A stretch of DNA of 64,000 nt from Frateuria_A sp051900425 (GTDB lineage: Bacteria; Pseudomonadota; Gammaproteobacteria; Xanthomonadales; Rhodanobacteraceae), in assembly GCF_051900425.1 (NCBI RefSeq), contig NZ_JBHZGK010000006.1:233549-297548 (forward strand), in the 5' to 3' direction. A model generated the notes under the pieces. The model saw only the letters and a program-made list of their open reading frames with translations. It had not been told where the DNA came from and did no database searches. A program made the translations under genes and the position numbers. Shown in pieces: positions 52,943 through 61,234 of this stretch (position 1 is its first letter; each line of letters begins with the position of its first letter).

Positions 52943-53428
52943 ATGAACAGATTCGGCCTTTTCATCGCGGTATTGGCGCTGGCCTCGGCGGCCGCATACG
53001 CGCAACAGTCAGAGCCACCGCAGCGACCACAGCAAGACCCCACGTACGAAATGATGCGTCGGCAGGCGCAAATGAGCGACCGGCAAGATCGCGAGAGACA
53101 GAACGACCTCGCCCGCGGCAACTACAAGCAGTGGACCAAGGAGTCGATGGCCCAGTTGTCCAAGCTACGTGCCCATCTGGCCGAAGCATGGCAAAGCATG
53201 GGCATGTCCCCGCAAGGCGCCAGGCTGGTCGCCGACGCCTACGACCCGCGGTTGATCACCGAGATCCACCGTAGCTCGGTTCGGGGGAAGAGCAACCAGG
53301 AGATCGCGCAGATGATGCAGGACGCGCTGAAGGACAAGCAGTATCTGAAGGCCGACCAGCTACTGCTCGACTTTCAGCAGCGCCAGCTCGAGCTCAACGC
53401 AGCGAAGACCGGCGAAGACACGGACTGA
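52943..53428 (+). CDS. Small exported helical protein, hypothetical
   Basis: A 161-residue protein with a signal peptide (FGLFIAVLALASAAAYAQ). The mature part is rich in Gln, Arg and Glu and is probably alpha-helical, with a coiled stretch at about 30-60 (many Q/R/E) and repeated Met. The segment NYKQWTKESMAQLSKLRAHLAEAWQSMG is the most distinctive. GGAGG six bases before the ATG at 52943 gives a strong start. I recognise no family; a periplasmic chaperone-like or adaptor role is only a guess. Confidence 0.66.
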   Translation: MNRFGLFIAVLALASAAAYAQQSEPPQRPQQDPTYEMMRRQAQMSDRQDRERQNDLARGNYKQWTKESMAQLSKLRAHLAEAWQSMGMSPQGARLVADAYDPRLITEIHRSSVRGKSNQEIAQMMQDALKDKQYLKADQLLLDFQQRQLELNAAKTGEDTD

Positions 53429-53647
53429 CCCATCGCGCAAAGGCGATCACAGTGCTCAGGGCAGCCTGACCAACCCGGCCGCCCTCCCCCTTCATGAAAG
53501 CGCACCCTGAAAACTCATGTCGCCGCCTCCGTCCTCTGGCGGTACGTTGGGATCTCCACAGAAACGAGCGTCGCCAAATGAGAGGAGGCAGCGCGTCTTG
53601 TGTCGCCCGACGCCGGATTCGGACCGCCCGCCAGGAAGGAAATCGCC

Positions 53648-54307
53648 ATGCGTAACCTGGGAAGTCTGTGGCAGCGCCTGAGCGGTGATTGGCGGCACGG
53701 ACAAGTTGGACGGCCTGAGCTGTGGCGCATGAAGCGCAAGTTCCAGGTGGACTTCCTGCGCAACCAAGGATTGCAGCCGAACCACTTCCTCGTGGATATC
53801 GGCTGTGGCAGCCTGCGTGGCGGCATCCCCCTGATCGACTACCTGCAGCCAGGCCACTACACCGGCATCGACGTGCGCGAGAGCGTGCTGGATGAGGCCC
53901 GCCGCGAATTGGTCCGCGAGAAGCTGGCACACAAGCGGCCGAACCTGATCCAGGCGCCGAACCTGGGCGCGGTGAATCCCGGCACGCCGGTAGACGTGTT
54001 CTGGGCGTTCTCGGTCCTTTTCCACCTGAGCGACGCCATCCTCGCCGACTGCATCAGCATGGTCGCGCGGCACCTCGAGCCCGAGGGCGTTTTCTACGCC
54101 AATATCATCGATGGCGATGGTCCGCCGGGCGCTTGGCAGGGCTTTCCCGTCATGCCACGGCCGATGGCAACCTACCGCGAGCTGGCCGCCCGCCAAGGCC
54201 TCCACATAGAGCCGCTAGGGTGCCTGTCCGCGCTCGGTCACCATAGCGGGGAACCCACCCAGGACAACCAGTTGATGCTTGCCTTCCGCCGACCGCGGGC
54301 CGCCTGA
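53648..54307 (+). CDS. Class I SAM-dependent methyltransferase
   Basis: A 219-residue protein. A basic N-terminal segment (LWRMKRKFQVDFLRNQGL) is followed by motif I in FLVDIGCGSLRGGIPLIDYL, YTGIDVRESVLDEARREL (motif II region), VFWAFSVLFHLSDAILADCI and HLEPEGVFYANIID. This is the class I Rossmann pattern, with VDIGCG as the SAM site. The acceptor is unknown. AAGGAA precedes the ATG at 53648, which is better than an ATG 16 codons upstream. It is not obviously linked to neighbours. Confidence 0.84.
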   Translation: MRNLGSLWQRLSGDWRHGQVGRPELWRMKRKFQVDFLRNQGLQPNHFLVDIGCGSLRGGIPLIDYLQPGHYTGIDVRESVLDEARRELVREKLAHKRPNLIQAPNLGAVNPGTPVDVFWAFSVLFHLSDAILADCISMVARHLEPEGVFYANIIDGDGPPGAWQGFPVMPRPMATYRELAARQGLHIEPLGCLSALGHHSGEPTQDNQLMLAFRRPRAA

Positions 54308-54598
54308 CCGGTACATCGCCTGCGTGGATGCAAACTCGCGTTTTGGAAGCGTTGGCAGAACGCATCTTTCGTGTTCAGAACGCTGGCAAGCCCGCGAGAT
54401 AATTCAAAAAAGGGGACGTGGGCAATTAAGCCGACGCTCACCCTGCGCGCCCCTTCCCGCCGACGGATCGGCAGGCTCTATCAGCACCGTCGCGAACAGG
54501 GCCAGGCTTGCTTTCTGACGGACAAGCGCGGCCGTTCCCACAACGGACGCCGACCTCTGCGCTACCGATCAGCGGCCCGTGGCCCGATGCTCGGGGGA
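54308..54598. other. Intergenic interval before a transposase remnant
   Basis: About 290 bases with no gene. Near 54405-54430 the bases AAAAAAGGGGACGTGGGC and an A/T-rich tail resemble the flank of REP-associated transposase elements, consistent with the remnant that begins at 54599. Confidence 0.45.
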
Positions 54599-54830
54599 AT
54601 GGCCAGACAACCAAGGTTCGACCTGCCGAACATCCTTCAGCATGTCATCCCGCGTGGCAACAATCGCCAGCCCTCCTTCCTGGATGACGCCTACCGCCAC
54701 CGCTGACGTAGCCGCCACCCGGATTTACCTGCAGCAACAACGCGCATGGGGCCGGGACGACTGCCGCGCGATGGTCGAAGCCAAGATGCAGCGCTTCGCG
54801 GCATTCGCGCAGCCCGCCGGCCACCCAGGC
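54599..54830 (+). pseudogene. Internally deleted Y1 (Transposase_17) transposase remnant
   Basis: The first 35 codons (54599-54706) start MARQPRFDLPNILQHVIPRGNNRQPSFLDD and match the N-terminus of the intact transposase at 62926-63627 (MPRQPRLDLAGIPQHVVQRGNDRQPCF). After a stop, another frame at about 54719-54830 reads RIYLQQQRAWGRDDCRAMVEAKMQRF, which matches the C-terminal region of the intact one (IRLHLQRQHALGTDRFRAAIEAQL). About 200 residues, including the HUH site, are missing. So it is a decayed internal-deletion copy of a related element. This follows from comparing the two sequences within the window. Confidence 0.8.
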
Positions 54831-54891
54831 TCACGTCACCCGGCAAGTGAACCTGCCCGCGTTTCTGCTCGTTCCCTTATTGTCCGTCCTC

Positions 54892-55419
54892 TTACTGCGC
54901 CTGCTGGGTGAGCTGCTCCACCAACTGAAGGTGCGTCTTCAGCTTCGGCAGGGTGCTCTGCGCGAACTGGCGGGTGGGCTGGTCGTCGAGCTTCTCACCC
55001 GCCATCGAGAACAGCTTGATGTCCTTGCGATGGTCGGTCAGGTTCATCTGGGTCCACTCCTTGTCGAACGCCTTTCCGCTCTTGCCCTGCAGTTTCTGCA
55101 GCTTCTGTTGGTCCTCCGGCATGAGCTGTTCGGGCAGGCTCACGTTCTCGCGCTGGGCGATCTGCTGCAGCTGCTGGTTGGCCTGCGTGTGATCGTCCAG
55201 CAGGCGCTGGGCCACCTGCTTGAGCTGCGGATCGTCCGACTGCCTGAGGGCCATCTGGCAGATCTGCACTTCGGCCTTGCCGTCGGAAGCGGCCTTCTTC
55301 ATGAAGGCGGTCTTGTCGCTGGCGGTCTGCTGCATGGACGCTTGGTCGTCCCCGGCCAAGGCCGGGGTGCCGATGGCGAGCAGCAGGCTGCCGGCCAGAA
55401 TCGTGGCGCGAACATTCAT
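54892..55419 (-). CDS. DUF4142 family exported protein
   Basis: A 175-residue protein with a signal peptide (ILAGSLLLAIGTPALA). The mature part is alpha-helical and follows the DUF4142 pattern: DKTAFMKKAASDGKAEVQICQMALRQSDDPQLKQVAQRLLDDHTQANQQL, then EDQQKLQKLQGKSGKAFDKEWTQMNLTDHRKDIKLFSM. Members are probable ferritin-like four-helix bundle proteins of the periplasm. AGGAG seven bases before the ATG at 55419 gives the start. No partner gene is seen. Confidence 0.82.
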   Translation of the reverse strand: MNVRATILAGSLLLAIGTPALAGDDQASMQQTASDKTAFMKKAASDGKAEVQICQMALRQSDDPQLKQVAQRLLDDHTQANQQLQQIAQRENVSLPEQLMPEDQQKLQKLQGKSGKAFDKEWTQMNLTDHRKDIKLFSMAGEKLDDQPTRQFAQSTLPKLKTHLQLVEQLTQQAQ

Positions 55420-55930
55420 GAGGCGACTCCTGTGGATGGCGGTGCGTGATTCGATCGAAGATCGTGCCTCGCCACGGCACAAGCTGGCGTGACCGAATGG
55501 TCAGCAGGGCGCGAGGCACCGGGCTCGAGCGTCGTTTCAAGCGGGTCCGGTTTAAGCGGGTCAGAGCCGCTTCCTCCCTTCCTCCTTCGGGAACAGCGCG
55601 ATCTGGCGAGCTTGCTTGTCAGTTGCCGGTCTCACCAAGCACAGGCAGGCCTATGTCCCGCAGCAGGCCATAGATCGGGTCGTAGGCGGACGGCGACCGG
55701 GCGGGGTCGTTGCGATCGCCAGCGGGCATCACCAGCACCGTTCCTTCGCCATAACCGCCATTCGCATCCGATTCCCCTCGATCCATGATCCGAACGCACG
55801 GGTGGGTTCGCTGCGCGCAGTGTCACCGCCGTGCTTATCCGGCAGCAGTGCGGTTCGGCAGGCTGGCAATGTGATCGCGTGTGTTTTCCCGGGCCTGCGC
55901 CTGGCGTCGCGTCAGCGGGTCAGAGCGGGC
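55420..55930. other. Interval with element fragments and a short reading frame
   Basis: About 510 bases. At about 55531-55570 there are fragments such as AAGCGGGTCCGG and AAGCGGGTCAGAG that resemble the sequence upstream of the transposase near 62833-62875 (AAGCCGGGTCCGG and AAGCCGGGTCAGAG). A small reading frame on the minus strand (55619-55786) is listed separately. No other gene is visible. Confidence 0.5.
55619..55786 (-). CDS. Short hypothetical reading frame or gene fragment
   Basis: A 55-residue frame from the ATG at 55786 to the TGA at 55621-55619. It contains GEGTVLVMPAGDRNDPARSP and ends GLPVLGETGN, which looks protein-like. It has no ribosome binding site, and the upstream frame stays open for some codons. 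It could be a leftover C-terminus of a decayed gene. The family is unknown. Confidence 0.25.
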   Translation of the reverse strand: MDRGESDANGGYGEGTVLVMPAGDRNDPARSPSAYDPIYGLLRDIGLPVLGETGN

Positions 55931-57294
55931 TCACAGCGCCAGCCAGGCGAACAGGAACAGCGTGTCGTTGTCGCCCGCCCGGCGGCCGGCACCGTCGATG
56001 TTGCGTATGCGGCCAGCGAAGCGGCTGTAGTGGGTGTACTGCGCGCCCAGGCGAAGGTTGGCCCATGGCGCCAGCCACGCGTCGGCCTGGCCGAACGGGT
56101 TCCAGTCCAGCTCCAGGCTCTGGCCGCGCGTGTCCGGGCGGCCGGAGGGTGCGTACAGCAGCGCGTCGTGGCTGCCATCGTCGGCGAACGCGGCCAGCGT
56201 CGCGCCCCAGCGATTGCGGTACCAGTAGCTCGCGTTGACGTGCAGCGCATCCAGGCTGCCGTGCAGGTATTGGGCATCGCCGGCGGCGAAGGTCGCATCC
56301 AGCCGCTGGCGCTCGTGCACGTACAGCGCGCTGGCGGTAAGCAGATGGTCGTCGCGCGCCCATTGCCAGGACACATCGAGGCCGATGTCGCGGTAGCGGT
56401 CGCCAGGGCCGGGCAGCGCCACGGCGTGACCGGCCGCATCCTCGCCGGCCAGTCCGCGCCGCACGTCCAGCCCGAATAGGCCGAGCGTGATGCTGCCGGC
56501 CGGCAGGTTCCAGCTGTAGGCCACGCGCGCGTACGGTGTGATGCCGGCCAACCGACCATCGAAATCGGCGTTGACCTTGCGCACGAACGCAGGCGACAGC
56601 GAGCGATAGCCACCCGCTTCGGCATACAGTGCACCGCCGAGCTGCACGTACCCGGTGAGGCCCACCACCTGGCCGCCCAGCGCGCCGAACAGGGCCGGCT
56701 GGACCGGCGACGACGGCGCCAGGTCGGCGGCGATGTAGGGGTACTGCCAGGCGGGAGCGGTGTTGAACACGTCGCTGACGGTGGGGTTGTTGTTGAGCGA
56801 AAGGCCCCAGATGCCGGCGTGGCGCCCGGCGGAGAACATGCGCGCGTAGCGCAGATCGACGTTGTCCCAGCCCAGGGCGTGGCCGTTCTGCGAATAGGTG
56901 GCCTGGGCGAAGACACCAGGTGCTCGGTCAGGCGCCCGGCGAGGAAGGCCGATGCCTGCTGCATCTCCACGTTGTCGTTGCGCGAGAAGTTGTCCGCCGG
57001 CCGCTCGGTCTGCGCCTTGCGCGTGTGGGTGAAGGACTCGACCAGCATCGCCGACAACGGCGCGTTCGGCGCGTCGCCCGTCTTCAGCGTGTAGCCGAGC
57101 AGCTTGAACTGGCGGCCGAACGCGGTCAGCTGCGGACCGAACCCGCCCACGTGGCAGGCCACGCAGGGCTGCCCGGTCTGCCGGGCGTACGAAGGCACCG
57201 CATGCACCTGCCAGGGCAGCAGGAGACAGGCGAGCCACAGACGACGTATGCCGCGCCAGGGACGCGGCCGGGCGATCGGGAGGTTCCATGGCAT
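55931..57294 (-). pseudogene. Frameshifted gene for an exported cytochrome-type outer-membrane-like protein
   Basis: The first part (57294 down to about 56918) reads in one frame: signal peptide, then GQPCVACHVGGFGPQL with the heme-c motif CxxCH (C44, C47, H48) and GRQFKLLGYTLK. At about 56914-56920 the frame breaks: CTGGTGTCTTC lacks one base relative to CTGGGTGTCTTC, which would give HLGVFAQATYSQNG. The rest then reads in the other frame to 55931 as a beta-barrel-like protein ending in FAWLAL. Adding one base makes the whole gene 1365 bases, divisible by three. An FNR-like box is at 57352-57365. Either a true frameshift mutation or a sequencing error. Confidence 0.78.
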
Positions 57295-57351
57295 GGCGCG
57301 GGCTCCTGCACATCCGGGGCCGAAAGCTTGCGCGCCTGCTCCGCGCGCGGA

Positions 57352-57365
57352 TTGACTTCGATCAA
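57352..57365 (-). promoter_or_regulatory. FNR/ANR-like box upstream of the cytochrome-type gene
   Basis: TTGACTTCGATCAA has one mismatch (T to C in the first half) from TTGAT-N4-ATCAA. It is 58 bases upstream of the start codon at 57294, well placed to activate transcription of the minus-strand gene. Together with the box at 57485 it suggests oxygen-dependent control of this divergent region. Confidence 0.6.
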
Positions 57366-57484
57366 GGACTGCAAAGGGTGGCGCACGGCACGGTCCGTGG
57401 CGATCGGCCCGCGGCCCGCGGCGGGCAGGATCTCCTCCGCGCCAGTTCCGTGCACGTGTCGGTCATCGGTCCGCGCCGTACGGT

Positions 57485-57498
57485 TTGACCTGCATCAA
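57485..57498 (+). promoter_or_regulatory. FNR/ANR-like box upstream of the flavodoxin gene
   Basis: TTGACCTGCATCAA matches TTGAT-N4-ATCAA with one mismatch. It is 87 bases upstream of the flavodoxin start (57585) on the plus strand, so it is probably centred near -41 of that transcript. It could also work with the box at 57352. Confidence 0.58.
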
Positions 57499-57584
57499 AA
57501 CCGCCATCGCGGCAGGTAGGAGCATGTGACCGGGACGATCCGTCGAGCCGGTCCCTGCACCGGTCGTTCGTTCCCGGAGGCGCC

Positions 57585-58121
57585 ATGTCACCCGCAAGCC
57601 CTTTGCTGGTCGTCTACTACAGCCGCAGTGGCAACACCGCGCGCGTTGGCCATGAACTCGCCCAGCGACTCGGTGCGGACCAACTGGCGATCGAGGACCT
57701 GCGCGGCGATGGCCGCGTATCGGTCTGGCGGGCCACGCTCGACCGCCTGCTGGGCACCCTGCCCCCGATCGCCGATCCCGCCGTGCCGCTGGAAAACTAC
57801 GACCTGGTCGTACTGGGCACGCCGGTCTGGGCCGGACGCCCTGCCTCTCCCGTGCGCCGGTTCCTGCACGATCACGGAGCGCGCCTGCCCGCAACGGCGT
57901 TCTTCTGCACCATGGGCGGCAAGGGCGCGGAAAGCACGTTCGGCGAGATGCAGGAGCGACTCGGCAAGCCGCCACGGGCCACCTGCGCTATCGACGCCGG
58001 GATGATGGCCTACGGCGGCTACCTCGACCGGCTCGATGCGTTCGCCAGTCGATTGGCCGACGGGGCGCGCGCGCCGCTCAACCACGTGCATGCCTGGAAC
58101 GGGATCCACGTCAGCGGTTAG
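57585..58121 (+). CDS. Flavodoxin-fold protein
   Basis: A 178-residue protein with a flavodoxin-like FMN site: LLVVYYSRSGNTARVGHELA at the start (phosphate loop S-R-S-G-N-T), then YDLVVLGTPVWAGRPASPVRRFL, and ATAFFCTMGGKGAESTFGEM (third loop). This is the pattern of WrbA-like or flavodoxin family members; it lacks the features of large multidomain reductases. It probably carries electrons in a redox pathway that works under low oxygen, because an FNR-like box lies upstream. GGAGG precedes the ATG. The cytochrome-type gene is divergent from it. Confidence 0.83.
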   Translation: MSPASPLLVVYYSRSGNTARVGHELAQRLGADQLAIEDLRGDGRVSVWRATLDRLLGTLPPIADPAVPLENYDLVVLGTPVWAGRPASPVRRFLHDHGARLPATAFFCTMGGKGAESTFGEMQERLGKPPRATCAIDAGMMAYGGYLDRLDAFASRLADGARAPLNHVHAWNGIHVSG

Positions 58122-58178
58122 GCAAACGCTGAAGCTCGCCGCCGGTCAGAGATGCCTTTCGCCAGCGAGGTTCGCACG

Positions 58179-58649
58179 ATGCACGATCCACGCTTCCCAA
58201 CGTCTCCTGCACGGGTTCGCGTGCGGCGGCTCCTCGGCACAGGGCTGCTGCTTTGGCTCGCAAGCATGGCGGCCGCCGCCACATCGACCATCAGCAACGG
58301 ATCCACCGACCAGCTCGTCGGCACCTGGCACGGTCGATCGCTTTGCGTCACCGCCAAGCCCGCGTGCACTGATGAGACCGTCGTCTATCACATTCGCCGG
58401 ACCCGTCCACATGAGGATGTCTTTGCCATCCAGGCGGACAAGATCGTCGCCGGCCGGGAGGAAACCATAGGCGACCTGTCCTGCCGCTTCGAGCCTCTCC
58501 GGCAGTTGCTCGTCTGCCCCATGCACGGTGCCGGGTGGCGGTTCCGCTGGGACGGAAGTTCGCTCGTCGGGGTGCTGATCGACAGCGACGGAAGCCTGTT
58601 TCGTGTCATCCAGGTGCAGCGGTCAACCACGGGCCCAGGCCGACCCTGA
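58179..58649 (+). CDS. Small exported protein, hypothetical
   Basis: A 156-residue protein with a hydrophobic signal (LLGTGLLLWLASMAAAATS). The mature part has four Cys at conserved-looking places (SLCVTAKPACTD, LSCRFEPL, LLVCPMHG), suggesting two disulfides, and is beta-rich. GAGG is placed for the ATG at 58179; an earlier in-frame ATG at 58152 is possible. No known family was recognised. Confidence 0.62.
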   Translation: MHDPRFPTSPARVRVRRLLGTGLLLWLASMAAAATSTISNGSTDQLVGTWHGRSLCVTAKPACTDETVVYHIRRTRPHEDVFAIQADKIVAGREETIGDLSCRFEPLRQLLVCPMHGAGWRFRWDGSSLVGVLIDSDGSLFRVIQVQRSTTGPGRP

Positions 58650-58686
58650 CACCCGCGCCGGAACGTGTGCTGATCCGCTCAGTCCC

Positions 58687-60768
58687 TCATACCGCCAGCC
58701 CCGGATCGCCCTCCACCACCGTCTGCCGCATCCGCGGCCGCTCGCCGGCTTGCCACAGCGGCACTTCGTGGCGGACGCGGTAACGCAGCGGACCGCCATC
58801 CGGGCTCGGGCTGCGCTCGATCGGGCGCGGGATGCAGACGAACTCGGTGACCATCGTGCGGGCGTCGACGCGGACGGTCGCGTAGCCGTGGCCGCCCATG
58901 TCGACGAAGGTCAGGTGCGGGGCCAGGTCGGGGTTGCTGGCGGCGTGTGCCTTCTTGAGGTCGCCGCTCTTGGCGAACTCCAGCGCCGAGCGCACGCCGT
59001 GGTGCAGGAGCAGGTTGACGGTGGGCTGCGTCGGGCCATCGCCCGGGTTGGCGACGTACAACGGGCGCAGCGGATCGTCCTTTTTCAGGTTGTGCTCGGA
59101 GGCTTCGAGCATGCCCGGGGAAATGAGCGAACCGCCCACGAACGTGACGCCCACGGGCTCGAAGGCGGCGGGTGGCAGGGCCTTGGCCGCGTAGCCCGCC
59201 CAGAAGCTGTGGCGATCGCCTGAGACGATCGCGAAACCGGTGATGGCGGCATCGCGCACGGCGTCGAAGATCTCGGCGCGCTCGTGGTACGCGCCGCCCC
59301 AGTCGCTGGTGGCCATGACGGCAAAACCTTCGCCGGACCATTTGCCCAGCGCGGGCGGGAGATGTTGCGGGTCCACGCGCCAGTCCGGCGTGCCCAGCGA
59401 ATTGCCCCAGATCTTCCAGGTGGCTTGCGCGCCGCGCAGGCGCTCGAGGAACCAGGCTTTCTGCTTCGCCCCCAGCAGGGTCTGGGCGGGTTCGCCAGCG
59501 CGGTAGTTGGCCACGCTCTTGCCGCGGAAGCTGAGCTTCGCCGGCGGATGGCCGCCGGCGTAGTCGCGGCCCGCGTCGAGCTGCATCGCCAGCTCCTCGG
59601 GGACCCAGCCCAGGGCATCGCCTTCGAACAGCGGGGTGAGCTCTTCGTGCGAACCCGGGTCGCGCGAGCGGAAGCTGTGCTGGTCGGTGAGGATCAGGTC
59701 GATGTGACGACCCCAGCGCAGGGCGCGATAGACGATCAGGCTGTCGATGGCGGCGAGGTTGTTGGGCTCGCGCCCTAATCCATCGTCATCGAACGCGGTG
59801 ACCGGGGTATCTACGACGTACGGCGCAGCAAAGGTGTCCAGGTGGGCACCCGGCGCCGCGACCCGCGCCGGCTGGTATTCGAACCAGGCCTGGTTGGCCG
59901 CGACCTTGAGCGTCTGCGCGGGAATCAAACCCTTTGTGCCGGGAAATTCCTGGATCGACTGCCAGCCCCGCCAGGAGAATTCGTGGTTGTCCCAGACCGC
60001 CACGAACGGCCAGCGCGCGCGCGCATCCTGCAGGTCCGGGTCCTGCAGGTAGCCGTGGTAGAGGGCGCGGTAATCCTCCAGCGAGGCCGGCACCCAGTAG
60101 CGGTCGTTGGCGACCGTCTTGCCCGTCGGGTAGTGGACCGGGAACCGGATGCGGCGGTCGTAGCGATGGCCGTCCTCGACCTGGTCGGGGTATTGCACGA
60201 CCTCGTAGACGAAGTCGCCCAGGTGCAGCACGAATCCGATCCGGTCTTCGGGCGCCGCGCGCTCGTCTTCGTAGAGCATGCGCCGATAGGCGTTCAGCGC
60301 GCCCTCGCAGACGTCCTGGCAACTGACGAAGGCGAAGCGCGCCGGTCGCGGATCGTCGGGCGCCGGGGCGGTCATCGTGCGGCCGATCCGGCTGCCGTTG
60401 CCCTCCTCGTCCACGAAGCGGTACCAGTACTCGCGCGCCGACGGCAGCTGGCCGACCAGCACCCGGCAGGTCCAGTCGGACGCGGCCGACACCCGCGCCG
60501 CCGTGCTCGCGATCACCTTCGTGAAGCCCGGATCCTCCGCCACCTCGACCCGCAGAGCGGCGCTCGTGCGCGCGTCCGCATACGGGCGCCGCGTCCACAG
60601 CAGGACGCTATTGTCGTCCGGATCGCCCGAGGCGACACCCTGCGGATACAGCTCCCGCCGCTCGCGCCAGCCGCTCGACGACGGGCGCGCGGGCGTGCAA
60701 CCCAGGGCCAGCGCCGCGCCCAGCGTGGCGGAGAGCTTCAGGAACTGGCGGCGGTCCATGGTCGGCAT
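58687..60768 (-). CDS. PhoD-family alkaline phosphatase/phosphodiesterase, Tat-exported
   Basis: A 693-residue protein. The N-terminus MPTMDRRQFLKLSATLGAALALGC carries a twin-arginine signal and then a lipobox-like ALGC. The N-terminal PhoD_N domain has YPQGVASGDPDDNSVLLWTRR. The metal site has FVSCQD, HLGDFVYE, VWDNHEF and FAIVSGDRHSFWAGYA in the order of the PhoD family (calcium/iron phosphomonoesterases and diesterases). It would hydrolyse phosphate esters outside the cytoplasm. GAGGGG precedes the ATG at 60768. The Pho regulon is a natural guess, but no Pho box was identified. Confidence 0.88.
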   Translation of the reverse strand: MPTMDRRQFLKLSATLGAALALGCTPARPSSSGWRERRELYPQGVASGDPDDNSVLLWTRRPYADARTSAALRVEVAEDPGFTKVIASTAARVSAASDWTCRVLVGQLPSAREYWYRFVDEEGNGSRIGRTMTAPAPDDPRPARFAFVSCQDVCEGALNAYRRMLYEDERAAPEDRIGFVLHLGDFVYEVVQYPDQVEDGHRYDRRIRFPVHYPTGKTVANDRYWVPASLEDYRALYHGYLQDPDLQDARARWPFVAVWDNHEFSWRGWQSIQEFPGTKGLIPAQTLKVAANQAWFEYQPARVAAPGAHLDTFAAPYVVDTPVTAFDDDGLGREPNNLAAIDSLIVYRALRWGRHIDLILTDQHSFRSRDPGSHEELTPLFEGDALGWVPEELAMQLDAGRDYAGGHPPAKLSFRGKSVANYRAGEPAQTLLGAKQKAWFLERLRGAQATWKIWGNSLGTPDWRVDPQHLPPALGKWSGEGFAVMATSDWGGAYHERAEIFDAVRDAAITGFAIVSGDRHSFWAGYAAKALPPAAFEPVGVTFVGGSLISPGMLEASEHNLKKDDPLRPLYVANPGDGPTQPTVNLLLHHGVRSALEFAKSGDLKKAHAASNPDLAPHLTFVDMGGHGYATVRVDARTMVTEFVCIPRPIERSPSPDGGPLRYRVRHEVPLWQAGERPRMRQTVVEGDPGLAV

Positions 60769-61234
60769 GAGGTCCCCTCGCCCGCGGCGGGTCGCGTGGT
60801 CGATGCCGCGAACGCTAGCCTTCGTGGCGGGCCGGGGAGTGTGCCGGAAGTACCGACGACGATGGTGGAGCGCTCAAGCGCGGACGCAGTGGCCAGGTAG
60901 CCAAACGGGTGAGGTTTAACCCCTGCGCCACCGTTATCCGGTTATCCGGGGCGCTTCCGGGAGGAGCTAACCGATCCGCGGATCGTGCGCCCGCGAGGGC
61001 CCTTGCGTGAAGTCCTCTCTGGCGCGGCATAGTGGTGTCGCCGGTCTTCCGGACTGGCCGGCACCAGGGCTCATCCACATCGATAAGGCTCCGGCGCTGA
61101 CCAGCCACGCGGGCCAGCGCCGAGAGCGGCTTGAGGCACATCCGGCTCGCCATCCGGCACTCACCCGCGTTGCACGTACTGCCTTGCGCCGGGGAGTAGG
61201 CTTCGGACCCGATGCGAACAAGGAGGCCCAAGCC
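60769..61234. other. Intergenic interval between divergent genes, with a palindrome
   Basis: About 466 bases. CGATCCGCGGATCG at 60972-60985 is a perfect 14-base palindrome; TTATCCGG is repeated directly at about 60945. No gene is evident. The palindrome could be an operator for either divergent gene, but this is a guess. Confidence 0.5.

Noticed and set aside
55912..57313. Two overlapping complete proteins in the cytochrome-type region
   Set aside because: Each frame is convincing over only one half; a one-base frameshift in a single gene explains both.
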